64,000 nucleotides of DNA from Karalla daura (lineage: Eukaryota > Chordata > Actinopteri > Chaetodontiformes > Leiognathidae): NCBI GenBank assembly GCA_029224185.1, contig CM055190.1, positions 14,504,320-14,568,319 of the forward strand, written 5' to 3'. How positions within the stretch are numbered: the stretch's first letter is position 1; each line of letters starts with the position of its first letter. The position numbers and the translations under genes were made by a program. The notes below the pieces were generated by a model. That model saw only the letters and a program-made list of their open reading frames with translations, ran no database searches and was not told the origin of the DNA. Positions 11,813-24,376 of the stretch are shown here, in pieces.

Positions 11813-14800
11813 AAAAAGTTCAAATAAAAAACCAAAAGGATGACTAAAAACACAAAAGTCCGGAGTGTGAATTTCATCAGCCACACCTATGTATATGCCA
11901 GCCCACCGAAAGGATTGCAAAACAGACGTTGAGAACAGGCTTCTGATGTGGTAAAGGGAAGAGGTGCACCAGCTGTAACATGCACAACAGCAGCACGTTG
12001 CCAGACCAGACACACACACACTCAAGCCGAACTGAACTGGAGCAATCCAACTGCAGCTATGTGACACGTGAGGTTATTGCTCTAGGCATATATATAGCAT
12101 AGCATGTTGCTAACGTTATTGCCTGTATTCATCTTTGATGCATCTCTCCCTTACTGATACATGTCTATTTTAAGAGTCTATTCATCCTTTGTTTCTTATC
12201 TTGTTATTCTTTGATTTGATTGATTGGTGCACAATGCACAATGAATACACAATAAACGCACCTAGGTGCACACCAGACAGGTGATACATACGTGCATGTA
12301 CACGCAAACAGACACACACGCAGCTACATTTATATACATGCCTTTTTATATTCTTTATGTTTGTCTGTTCATGTGTAGTTAATACTGTTTAGTAGTTTTG
12401 TGTTAAGTATAGTTTAACTTTAGTTTATAGTTTATATACTTTACTTATATACTTTAGAATTTGAGTATAGTTCATATTTACCATAATTCCTTCAGTGTAA
12501 TGGTGGAGGTTGTCATCTACCATAATTGTACAAAAGTGTAAATATTTTAACCAATTGAGAGTCTTTCCTCATTGAACATATGTAATGATGTTAAAATGCT
12601 GCCTACTCAAATTTACAACTTTCAAAATGAGACTGATTTACTTGGTTACCTGATTATTGGCCACTGGAAACGGAGCAGCATCGTAAAACAAATCAATAAT
12701 AATAAAAGTGATAATCAAATAATCATTCAGGTTATCCCCTATTTTGACCCCAACAGTTAGTGTCTTGAGCTGCATTGGAGCTGTCTTATCTGCAGTGGCA
12801 TAACCCCAATGTAAATGTTGCCCAGTTAAGGGGGTCCTAAATTGGCATATACAGCATAACCAGTTCACTATTTTTGTTGTGTAAAGTTCTCACATCCTTA
12901 CATGTTAATCAGCAGTTTGTTTATTTCAGTCAAAGAGTTTTGGAGATTTTCAGTGTCTGGTCCACTCTTCCCTTGTCTGCTCCTTCAGTTCACCTGGGCC
13001 TCACTACATCTGCCTTTTAATTGGCTGTGTTTCAAACCCTGCAGAGAAATTCAACACCTCATTAAAGCCTTCGGCAAAGCCTGAATCATTCAGCGAAGAA
13101 CAGGCAATTAAAGGGACGTTGGCATGGGGTTCCTGTCGGTTGATTTATTGATTGCCTGACTGTGGTTGGTAACTTGTCCATCTCACATCTATCGTCTTCT
13201 CTGGAGGCATATTTGTATAGTTCGTCGGTCCAAACTGTCATTTGTGAAGGCTACATGACATCAGGTCATGCGGTTGTAAAATATTGTAGGTTGTGTTATA
13301 AAATATTCAGCCTGGTGTGATCCCCAGGAGGTCAGAGGCCGACGCTTTGTCAAACCCCATGGCATCTCACACGCATATGAGTACAGTTTGTAAAATGCAC
13401 CAAGCTTTCAGCTAATGTAAATGTTAACCCATCTGTGGCAATATTACAAACTCCCAGTGATGTGATAGGAATATGAAGAGGCTAAAATATGTGGTGGTGG
13501 GTGGATAGATGGGTCAAACAAACACATGATTCACCCGTGAGACCATGTCCCACAAGATAACAAACATGAATGATTCCTACCACACTGCAGCCAGACAGCA
13601 GTTTTGGGATGAGCTGCAGATGGGTTTACTTCAGTTGAAAGCCTGGAGTATCTCGTACAAAGTAATCTTGAAGAAAACAAGAAATATGGTGCAAATAAAT
13701 GGTGGATTTCTCGGATTGTGCAAAGGAAATTAATATATTACTCAGATCTCTGAACACCGAAAACTTACATTACCTATCCTGTTGTCTCTGAGGTTTCACT
13801 GCTTCAATGAAGATCAAGAGAAACTGATCCCAACGTTCCACCTACCACACTATCCCCTCACCAGCATTTGCTTTCAAATCCTTTCCCTTTCCTTTTGGGA
13901 CCGTCTTTTGTCATAATGGAGCCTGGAATAACGAATAGCACTTCATAGTGTGGACAAAAAGTGACAGACAAAGAAAAACCATAGTCACCTGCTGAAAGTG
14001 GAAAGAATTCTTCGCTGTGGCTTGTTTGCTGTGCCTTGGAGCACAAGCCTCAGCCTTTAATTTGAGTTGCAGTCTGGCAAAGATGATTAATGGAATTCCT
14101 ATGCACTTGGATCAGTCCTCACAGGTGATTTAAAGGTATAATAATCCTTTACGATATTGCTCTGTGGTTTCCAAGCCATTAAAATAACACCAAATGTGTC
14201 AGAGGAACACAAGCAGTTCATTTAAAACAGATTGCCGGCCTAGCGTGGGACTGGGACCCAGACGCTGGGGAGCTATTTCTAAGGTGTCACTTCTCTGGCT
14301 GTTTACATGGAAGAAAAATGGAAAACATTTAGCATGGCTCATATCTCAAATTTCCTGGGTAATCCTTGCACTCATAGATGAAGCATTGCTTTAGAAGCTG
14401 TGGACTCTGGTGTTGTGCAGGACTCTTAGTGGAGAGACATTGCTTATTCTTGCAATGTTTTTGAAGGCAATCTTTTCTGGAAACCATTCAGTGTTAACTT
14501 GACAGATGGATCTCACCTGAATGACAACATAGTGAGTAGTTCTCATTGTAATGAATAATTGTTATGAAAAAGAAAAGATAAAGTAAAAAAGTAGAAAAGT
14601 AGAAAAGAAAAACAATTCCTGTTCTCAATAAAATCTGAGTGACAGTGCAAAGGCTTTTAGAGTAAAAAAGACTCTTCAGAGGAATTAGTCACAATTAATC
14701 TAATGTTTTAGTTTGACAGGCAGCCAGCTGTTGAGGTCCATAATGGAACAGCGCACGTTACGACTGTAAAGTTGATTTCAGGGCCATCTATCACTAAACA

Positions 14801-15426
14801 AGTCTGTATCTTTATCATCGCTCATCTTCTCTCAATAGAATAGAAAAGCACAATCTCAATTGCCATTGCTATTAATACATAGCATCAAATACAGTTAAAT
14901 TATTTATGGCTCATGTGGATAGTGACAAAAAAATAAACAAATGATAAACACAAATGAGAGGTCAATTTTGATACTTTTCAGAACATTTTAGATCTACTGG
15001 GATTTGATCCCCACAATAATCTACATTCCTTTATATTAAAGTTCATCCTCTGTTGTCAATACCGTTATGTTATCTGATTTATTAATTTAATAGGTTTAGA
15101 TTTTATTGATTTAATAGGTTTATTCAATGAACAAAATAGTTGATTGTTTGAGTTTACTGCCCTGCCCTCACACTTTTAGATTTCATTTTGACCTTCTGGG
15201 TTTGCATTTTTGCTTTTTTTTCATGTACTTCTTCCAGTACCTTGAATTTTCTTTTTGATCATATCATCTTACGGCGTTGAGTGGTAACGAATATTAAGTC
15301 TTGATTTGATTTGTGTGTTCATCTTCAGGAGCACTGGTGCCTTTTTCTGCGCTATGGATTACATTAATATGCATTAACGTCTCTTGCCGAGGTGTCAAAT
15401 ACCAATGCTGGTCTGCGAAAATATTG
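11813..15426. other. Long unannotated stretch
   Basis: Nothing coding is recognised. 13025-13130 is a compact block that looks less decayed than its surroundings and could be a conserved non-coding element. A period-24 duplication lies at 15078-15122 and a short 'aagtagaaaagtagaaaag' repeat near 14588-14607. Confidence 0.5.
15078..15122. repeat. Two-copy tandem repeat, period 24
   Basis: TTTATTAATTTAATAGGTTTA at 15078 is repeated with one change at 15102. It is a small AT-rich duplication. Confidence 0.8.

Positions 15427-15486
<60 letters not shown>
15427..15486. repeat. (TA)n microsatellite
   Basis: About thirty TA units with one CA interruption near 15439. Able to unwind or form cruciforms, and probably polymorphic. 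Confidence 0.95.
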
Positions 15487-15491
<5 letters not shown>

Positions 15492-17383
15492 TCCCTGGCT
15501 ATACTAGTGCTAACTTTTAGAGATGCTCCCCATTGTATAATAGTGACAGTGATTGATTGATTTACGCCCATTGACTTGTCACATGTGACTGAAGGAACAG
15601 TAAAGCCATTGGATCACCAGGGAGCTTATCACAAATTATGGAAGCTGTATACTGTACAGCACACTTAGTAACTTATATAAGTCAAAATAAAGTAAAATGT
15701 ATATGTAAATGATGATGAATGTATACAGTACTTCGACACATTAAATCATAATGTTGGAATCAAACCCAACAATCCCTGTAGGTACCACGCTGCTGCATGT
15801 CAAGTTAGTTTAGAGGGGAATTAATCTTGCAGTTTGGATCACTGCCAAATTTCAGCAATCAAGATACACTATATCCTAATTAAAGCAGTTGCCACTGGTC
15901 ATAATACTCACATACTTTATTTTTCCTAGTGGGATTTGCAGTAGAGCCACACAGCAGGTATGCTCTTGGTGGGTGTACAGCTGTAATTCTTGTCTCAGAC
16001 TCTTCGAGGCTGAGTTGCTGTATGATCTAAAAAAAGAAGATGGAAAGGTCAAGTTTCACCCTGAAGAGCTTGAGAGTGTCTTGCTGAGCTTCATTTAAGC
16101 CCACATGTGACACTTGCTGTAATTAGGTGTCTTTGTTGAAAAGAAAATGCACTTTAGCTGCACATGCCATCATGGTTTGGAGCGTCATTTCCCTTCCTGC
16201 AGCTCCAATAATACTGGATCTGTCAACAATATTGATCTAATGCCCACCTGGAGAATCCAGTTTAACACAATCAGATTGTTATTGTGAATCGACATAGATT
16301 AAGACATGTTTGGTATTTTGCATCTATTGTATGCATGTATGTATCTACAATACTGTATGGATATTAGTATGTTTCCCATTACTGCAGTAAGAATTTGTCA
16401 CCTGTTATCTCTCAACCTTTTTAAGAAAATCATTCAATCAAACTGTCAAATCAAACTATTCTGCTGTCCATTTGCCATGGTTTTATTTGAAATTGTCTTT
16501 CTTCAGATTTAGTTCATACAAATAAATATCTGAGTACTGGAACATTACTTTTGGTTTGATTGTTAGTTTATCTATTTCCATTCTCAAAATAAGTCCCAAC
16601 ATTTGGTGAAATTGCTGATTTTCAGATTTTCATACACTCTGCTCATCTAAGAAACTGAGAACCTTTGTTCTCAACAACATGTGACTGGGCAAGTAATGGA
16701 GTTGTTTGTTTGTTGTCAGCTTTAACTCTCTATGTGTTTCCTTTCTTAACAGCTGAATCATGGTGTGATCTTCAAATGGCTTTTGACTGTGTGAGATATA
16801 TCAACAAACACAGGGTTCGACAGAGGCCACATGTATCTCTGTAACCACTCAGGTGTCTTTGTGTCTGCTCATTTTTCAATTGGAAGCCCAATTTCAAAAC
16901 TTGCAATGCAAGCAAGCATGTCCAAACTGAACAGAATATCAATAACGCACTTTTAAAGAAGTAATGACCACCTCTTCTTGCTCTGAAGGTGACTTTGTTT
17001 CAGTAATGGCTGTCAGAAGGACTGATGCTGAAACTTGAATTGATTTGCAGTTATATTTTCTCCCTCTTCTGCTTAAAACCCATGGAACAGTTATTGCTCT
17101 ATATGCTGATGCCAAGGTCATTTTCAGCGTAAGAATGATAGAGGCTGACATTAGCCCCATTGCCTCTGAATGGGCAGATGCTTTGCTTCGGAAAGTAGGT
17201 TGCCAAGTGTCTGCTTTGATAACCCATTGGGCTGGCTGAGAGGAGTTGGCAGGCTTGTGGAGGGAAACTCCCTGTGCGTTTACTCAATGTAGATTGCTGC
17301 ATTACCATTTAGAGCACAATGAACACACAACACCATACGGCTATAGTTCACAGACATGCAAACACCAAAATTGCTCGGAGGAG
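15487..17383. other. Unannotated stretch
   Basis: Only one short protein-like frame (15999-16098) is notable. Otherwise AT-rich sequence without recognised repeats. Confidence 0.5.
15999..16098 (+). other. Candidate terminal exon or pseudogene fragment (unproven)
   Basis: A splice-acceptor-like TTCTTGTCTCAG ends at 15998. After one phase base it opens 32 codons ending in TAA. They begin LFEAELLYDLKKEDGK and are acidic/basic with GAG and AAG codons, unlike the hydrophobic chance frames around them. I do not recognise the protein. No upstream exon, start codon or poly(A) signal could be tied to it. It may be a last exon, a processed-pseudogene piece or chance. Confidence 0.2.
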
Positions 17384-17402
17384 CACACACACACACACAC
17401 AC
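17384..17402. repeat. (CA)n microsatellite
   Basis: About nine or ten CA units. Confidence 0.9.
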
Positions 17403-17610
17403 ATGCACGTCTTTGAATTTTCAGGACACGTTATGGCAGCAATGTGTTTTGACCTTGTTTTAATTCAGTTATCTGAAGTAAAGATAAATAGAAAAATTCA
17501 GTAATGAGGGATTTTAAGCATAGGGAGGGCTAAACACAACTAATCACCTTATACGCTTTGGATTTTAACAGTGTTGTGGAGGGTCTGCTTGTGTCTATCT
17601 AAAGCTCATA

Positions 17611-17760
17611 CAGGGTGAAGGCAGGGAACACACCCACACACACACACTAGAGGTAATTTAGAGGCTCAAATCAACCCAGGGGTACCCAGGAAAAACCCAA
17701 GCAGATGTGGAGAACATGCAAAATCAGCCTGATGGGGAGTCTAATCAGGCACCTTTTTTG
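17611..17760 (-). mobile_element. tRNA-derived fish SINE fragment (copy E)
   Basis: Minus-strand copy. 'cagggtgaaggcagggaaca' is the reversed 'cagggtgtattccc' segment. It is followed by a short CA run, 'gtaatttaga' (reversed 'taaattgccc') and 'tggagaacatgcaaaatc' (reversed 'tttgcatgttctcc'). The head is eroded. Confidence 0.65.
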
Positions 17761-20654
17761 ATTGTTCTGTTATTCATCTATATGCTTTTTAGAAATCTAT
17801 TCACTGGCTCTTAAAAAAATAAATTAAATTAAAAAAGGGTTTGTGTTCGTGTTTTGTGCTTGAATAAGGCCATTGGTGATTTTTCATTATCAAATCTGCT
17901 TGCAGGCCTACTAGTAAATCCACAGTGGTATTATTCCATCTGCCACTTCCATTAAAAGCTAAAAAACATTATCACCTTCATGAGCTTCTTTGAAAAATAG
18001 ACTGCCATACATTTTTTGTTCCCATCACAATGGTAGTCTATTCATATCACGAGTCATTTAACTCACATCAGCTCTATAAAAGCAGAGTGTATTTGACATT
18101 TAAGACATCTACCTTTGCTATTAATCCAGATGGACACATTCAGGATTGTCACTTTTCTTCCTTTGCTATCTTCCTATGAAGTTATAGTTCTTTTCATTCT
18201 CCTGTATCAGTCACTGACCATTCTCACTCTACCTGGGGATCTGAATCCATTATGTATTTTTTTCTCATATCACAGCCACGAAATTTACACATTTTGCCCT
18301 TTAGCTTTAGCAGCAATGTTTTCCTTTATTTTCACCTCTTAAATTTTCTTCCTCATCATGTTCACTTTCTCACTCTTTAACATTTTAACTCAGTCATCGT
18401 AAACCTGCTTCCTGTCTCCTTTTCTGCTTTCCTGTGTGTGATGACCTCTTTTTGTTCTGTGGTGGCAGTTGGTAGGAGCAGCGCAGAGTGCAGGGACAGA
18501 GATGTTGAGATAATGAGAGCTGACTGTTAGAGGGCAGGCTGGGGCCTATATGATTCCTGCCTATACTGCCACAGTCTTTCTTAATAACTGCTCTCTGTCC
18601 CTAGAGCCAGTTACGCTAATTCTTATTACCAAAATGGTGAAAGGCTCTCCTGGCCATGTGAGTCCTACAGTTTGTAAAAATATGAATTTCCTTAACCCAG
18701 GGCGATGGCAGTCATCATAGTTTGAAATCAGATAACTTTGCTGTGACTTGTTATTAATTATCATTCATCTTTTCTTTGATTTTTTTGAAGGCAAATGCAA
18801 TGTGTCCTTAATAAAAAAAATAATCTTCATTCTGTCAGTGTCTCAGGGTGATTGGTGTTCCTACGGTCTTCACATCTGTGAGCCACAGGCTGCAGCTATA
18901 ATATAGATGGTTCTATCCATATTAAAGCTGAAGAGCAGAGGTTATTATTGGCAAATATGTATGCTTATTGTAATTCCACTGATGGGAAAGGAAACAAGGC
19001 ATTTAAATATCTTCTCAACTCAGCTTTTGAATTTAGAAAACCGAGCCAGTAACAGGACATTTTATCCAATCACTTATGGTTTGAGAGACAAGGCCTCCTC
19101 TTGGCAATTCTGCAGATGCAAAAACACTTAAAATGGTGAAAAGCTGGTCCTGTGTGGCCTAATCACATGGTAGTGAAAACTGTGAAAGTGATATGAATCA
19201 TGTTGGAAAATCTTGCAACCTGTTGAAACTTTAGAATGTTGACTTCTCGTAAACTTTTTTTTCCTCTTATGCTACATTTCTATAGCTTTTAACATGCTAT
19301 TCATCAGCATGTTATCAGTATATACCAGCATACAGAATCATATTTCTAATATAATTTAAAGCAGTGTCAAAATGAAAGTTGTTTTGACCTCACAACCTCC
19401 ATCCAGCCTCCATCTCCTCATATTGTTTACCTCCTTTTACCAGCTTCATTTTTTTATTTTTTTTTACTCATATATGAGTTTGACATTTGTCTGACTCATA
19501 ATACAACATAATAAAATAAAACTTAAATAAAAGCAATTTGTGGATTTTAAGATTCACATCTCATGGTGTGAAACAGAAGAATAATGCCTTGGTTGGTGCA
19601 CTTAACAAAAAAGTTTTTTTTTGTTTGCTTGTTTTTAAAGAAAATTAAGTTGCTGTCTTTGTGAAAAGGGCCTGCGCATCCACAGGTATCTGCTGCAGCC
19701 CATAAATACTGTGACACAACCTTAGATGCTCCCCTCCAAACCTCACACAATTTTCAGCAACCAATATAGTAAACAATAAACCTCTCTGTTTGCATGGCTA
19801 CATGGCATCAAATCTAATTTCAGAGACTCTGTGCTCTAGTAATGGCCAAAACAGCAGTCTTCAACTCCAGCCTTCAACTGGCCTTTTGTGCCTCAGTACG
19901 TGTTGACCCTCCAGTGGTTGTCTGGAGCGGTGAGTAATAATAATCAAGGCTATAGCGGGGGGGAATGAAAACAATGACATGGATGAGGTGGAGGTTGTCT
20001 TTTATTTGCTGCAAAGACCTCTGTGATCTCAATAAGGCTCAGGTAAGACCGACATTATTAGAAAAGCTCAAAAATGGAGGAAGGGCAGTGTCACTTGGAT
20101 TTTCAAGGGGCAAAGCGAATCATAACCAATTTCATCATTCTGAATCTGCGTGGTTGTCTGGTGTATGGTAGTATGGTAGTATTTTCTCTTCGCATGTTCG
20201 TGTATGCATGGTGAGCAATGCAGCACCATCCCCCCTCCGTCCAAAACCAACATTTAAATCGTTCTTCTGACCCATCAATCTGCCTTTGGCTTGGAGCTCA
20301 CTGAGTGGGGTGCTTGCTCGTAATTCATGCTGGATAATGTAATATGCACACCAGTCACATTATACAAGATTTACACCTTCTTACCAAGGCTACAATGTGG
20401 CAGCAAAGCTTGGCAGTGGACAAACAGTAACTCGTGTCTGACTGAGTGGCTGGTAGCGTTTAGGCATTGGAGTGAAAACATTTCAATAGACACATGATAA
20501 AGTAATTAATTGAGTGATCATTCTCTCACCCACATGCACCTATGTTTGTTCATTAATTTGTACACATAAAACTTTTCGGCCCCACTTTAGTTAGTATAAA
20601 GATGTTTGCACATCTACATCCATGTATCCATTTTTGTTACCCATTTATACTTCA
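17761..20654. other. Long unannotated stretch
   Basis: No recognised gene or repeat. T-rich patches occur near 19255-19265 and 19448-19467. A CAG|GTAAGA donor-like site lies near 20042, but no matching exon is evident. Confidence 0.5.
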
Positions 20655-20790
20655 GCAGTGTTGCAGGGGTCTGCTGGAGCCAATCTCCATGCAAATGAGT
20701 AACCCAGGAAATCAATGTCTCATTCACAACTCCATTCAACATCCATAAAGCAGCTTAAGGATTCAAGCCAGCAACCTCAACATCTATGGT
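20655..20790 (-). mobile_element. Weak SINE fragment (copy F)
   Basis: 'ggggtctgctggagccaatc' resembles the reversed SINE 3' end (GGCTCCAGC...CCCC). The rest is heavily diverged. It is included because copies B and G end in the same way. Confidence 0.4.
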
Positions 20791-22699
20791 TATGGTGTCT
20801 TCCACTATACTTGCTCTCTCGAATAATTTCTCTCTCATCTATCCAAAAACTCTTAATCTGATATAATAAGTAGATTTGCCACCACCTCCTGTTGTCCATT
20901 CATTGCTTATCTTCCCCCTCCATCATTTTCTGAGTCTCGCTCCTGCTGTGTTTCCCCTGCTCATTTCTTGCCACAACATTTCTGCCAAATGAATCTGGCA
21001 CGGCTGCTAATTTCTAATTCGGCCGGAACAACAGAGGATCAAAGAGTTATCACCAGGATGCCGGCACAACAGGGAAGCCGTCACAGAGGGAGACACTGAT
21101 GTTGTGGTATCTTTTAAAAGCACTGATAAACATGCTTTGAGGACGAGTAATCGTCATTATTTTCTTGTGTGTGTGAGTGGCGGTGGAGGAGCAACAGCAG
21201 GGTAAACACCTGCCCCTGATAAGAGTGGCATCTTGTATGCTTGCCAGTGGTGCTACAAAAGCTCTGGGACATTAAAGAGACACATGGACATACGCATTAA
21301 TTGAGAAACACACATGCAAGCCCTTGCTGACTGTAGTTCTGCTGTGAGATTACATCTCCCTCTGATCCGTGAAATAAGTGGCGTCCCCCTCCCACGGGCC
21401 AGACGGTGAACAAAAATCACAAACGCTACACTGTCACACAACAACAAACAGATGACGCATCTGAGACCAAAACAAACAACTGCAAATTATTCACACTCTC
21501 TGTTTTAGATCAGTAATTTTCACTCTGTTATTATCAGTCATTGTGGAAGTGATGGTAACGCCTGGGTGGCTGGTGGAGAGAGATGAGGGGGGAGAAAATA
21601 TAAGATTTGAGGGCCAGACAGAGAATAGAGGAAGGAGCGTGAGAGAGACAGAGAGAAAGAAAAAGGAAGAGAGAGGTTATAGAGATGAAGTAATGGAGTA
21701 AAAGATGACAGAGTTGAGCGAAAGTGTGTGGGCTGATAATGAATATAATCTGCATTTAGATGATATTGAGCTCTGTGGTCATATCTGATGTAAATCAACC
21801 AGCTCTGATTACAGATCTAAAGCTAGAGGCGTTTGGAGAGACATTGGAAAGCAGTAATTTGAGTAGAGCTGAACACTGATGTGAACATACCTGTACATCC
21901 ATAATGCACACACAATGCTGGATAGTAATTTCAACACTATAAATTGATATATAGTCAAATTAATTGAATATAAATAGCTCATAACAGTCTAAACAAATTG
22001 TCAGCCTAATTACCATTTCATTTTTTTTTAATTATTTGTATTACTCATTGGTTATTTTTTTCTTCCAACAAAATTACTGGCTTCACAGTGATGAAGAGAG
22101 CATCTACATATGGAAAAATAGACATGTACATTTTATTTATATTTTTATTTTACTCCTAGTTTCACATTGCTTTATATACCCATGTTATAGAACATGTGCA
22201 CTTCAAGAAAATCCAGGTGTAAACAAAGTTGATTTACCATTTTTATTTATTCATTTTTTTGGCTTGAGGATCAGTTTGTGAGCTTGAGGTAGTCAACTAC
22301 TTAGCATGAAACCCTGTTACTGTCAAATGCATCTATTTCCATGGCACCCTGTACAGCCACAAAGGTTTTTGATGTTTTGCCTTAGAAATAATTGCTCATA
22401 TACTGTATAACAGAATCTCTGCAGCAGAGCTCATGGTCTTTATTCAATACTCCTCTAAGTAAGATCCTCTCACCTTTACTGTGTGAGTAGTTCTTCAGTG
22501 AAGAAATGGCAATGAACACCACTGCTATTGAAATGTGGTAGAGCTCTAATTGAAAACTCATTTCCCCCAAAGAAGAAGACTTAAAAAGAACACTTCAGAC
22601 CCAAAATTGTGTATTTACTACCTTTCCACCAACAGTAACACCTCTCCGTCCATTATTTATTTATTTTTTTTAACTTATCTGAGATCTAATGTGTGTTGT
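20791..22699. other. Unannotated stretch with a possible conserved block
   Basis: 20985-21130 is a comparatively GC-balanced block ('ggctgctaatttctaattcg') that could be a conserved non-coding element. 21583-21675 is GA-rich. No gene was found. Confidence 0.45.
21583..21675. repeat. GA-rich purine tract
   Basis: The plus strand is nearly all A and G (agagagacagagagaaagaa and similar). Low complexity; minus-strand frames across it are artefacts. Confidence 0.7.
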
Positions 22700-22865
22700 G
22701 TGGGTCTGCTATAGCCAGTACGCTCTTAAAAGGTCACCAGTCACCAATCACAGGGGGGCACATACAACATTCACTGTCACATCTAGGGGCAACTGACCTA
22801 AACATGCATGGTTTTGCTCTGTAGGGGAAACTGGAATTACATACAACATACAAACTGTAGCAACG
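22700..22865 (-). mobile_element. tRNA-derived fish SINE fragment (copy G)
   Basis: Minus-strand body in order: 'gggtctgctatagcc', 'aggtcaccagtcaccaatca', 'ggggcaactgacctaaacat' followed by gcatg, then 'gtaggggaaactgga'. These are reversed versions of the SINE's 3' end, 'gactggtgacct', 'catgcatgtttaggtcaatt' and 'tttcctcccac' blocks. Confidence 0.7.
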
Positions 22866-24295
22866 TGTCAGTGTTACCCATTCACCCACTATGACACAGC
22901 ATACAACATAATGACAGATATTGTATAGAATAAATGAAACCCATGTTAAGACAAGATTTAGATTAGTTACGTAATGATGAGAACTGTGGCACCAGAGATT
23001 AGATTATATCAGGAATGAAAACCTTTTACTTGCTCAGTCTTCCATTTGAGAGACTTAACGAGTGACTCATTCTCTTCAGATGTCACAGTCTCTCTAGCAC
23101 ACAGTTCCAGACGCCCTCTGTTCCCCTCTCAGTCCCATGCTTTCACACCATCTCTCTCTTGCTCTGGAGTTGTCAATCAGTGAGGACCGCTGCCCGACAC
23201 ACGGTCATCCTCCGGGGGTCATGCAGTGCGGTCACAGCCAACAGGGCCTGTTGACAGCTTGGTGCTCATTATCCTGAGCTGATACTGAAGACAAATTACT
23301 GTAGATCCAAGCAGTGAAATGAGTTAGTCTGGTAACTAACTCTGGAATTGCCCAATTCTACAAATCCAATGATCTCAATTTTTTTATCGACCAAATCAAA
23401 GAAAATATGTCTTTTGGCCTCTGTCTGGCCTTTCCTAAATCTATTTATGTCACCATGTAAATTAGGTTCTTGTACAGTTAGTGAAGTTATGAAGCTTTAG
23501 ATAAGTTAAATTATGATAATTAAGATAAGTTAAAACACTTTATACATGTCATCTCAACTTTCACATTTTGTGCCTTTTTTGTGAGACAATGTGTTCCTGG
23601 AGCCTTTCACCTGGGAGTGAAATAGGATTTGTTGTCATTCATTCTCCTAATAACATATTACTTTTGCGGTCCTCTGTGTATATAGTGTACAATCTATACA
23701 GATAGGTTATCATGTGCATCGTCTCTGGAAAGATGGTTCAAATGATGTCTTCAAGGATGCAAATGCAGAATTGTTGATGACTAGGACTGGATATTTGTGA
23801 TTTGTGTTTTCCAATGAAAAGATCTCAGCTTTAGTGATTGAAAGCAAAGGGAATCGGTTTGATTTTACAAAAGCAGATTAAACTTGAGACAGTTGTCAGC
23901 AGTTTATAAAGCCACCACAGTATTTATTGTTATTCTAATATTTGGTCTGAAGTCTGCAAGATGAATAAACTGAAACAATGAAGTGCTCTCAACGAAAACT
24001 CAGAAAATCGGATTATGGTAATGTGTTAAATTAACGCTGGCATGCACATTCAAGCAGCAATTCACAAAATCAGACTATGGTTGAAATTTCTTGTTGCTGA
24101 GTAAAAATATGTTTTTTATGATGTGAAGTCTGAAAGTGATCAATGGTTGTACCCACCGACTGGTTAGGATGTTATTCTGTGAAACATACCTGAACCTTTG
24201 ACTTATTTCAATTTTTTCCAACTAAGCTTGTTCTGACAGCACTTAACATCCTTTAGGCACCCTGAAGTACCTGAGAAAAATGTTTCTCTTTCCAG

Positions 24296-24376
24296 AGGGA
24301 GGACAAAGCACCATTCAATAGGGAACTTGGCGACTTGAGGAGAGAAAACAGGACAGAGCAATGGGTGCACCATTAA
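24296..24376 (+). other. Acceptor-like site with short hydrophilic frame (unproven)
   Basis: TGTTTCTCTTTCCAG ends at 24295 and looks like a good 3' splice site. It opens 26 codons starting REDKAPFNRELGDLRRENR, then TAA. The composition is protein-like and charged, but the frame is short. No partner exon or known family was found, so chance is quite possible. Confidence 0.15.

Noticed and set aside
17384..17402. Regularly spaced repeats here and at other CA/GT tracts as a CRISPR array.
   Set aside because: These are dinucleotide microsatellites without spacers, in eukaryotic DNA.
21534..21798. Overlapping Ser/Leu/Pro-rich minus frames.
   Set aside because: They translate a GA-rich purine tract; the composition follows from low complexity.
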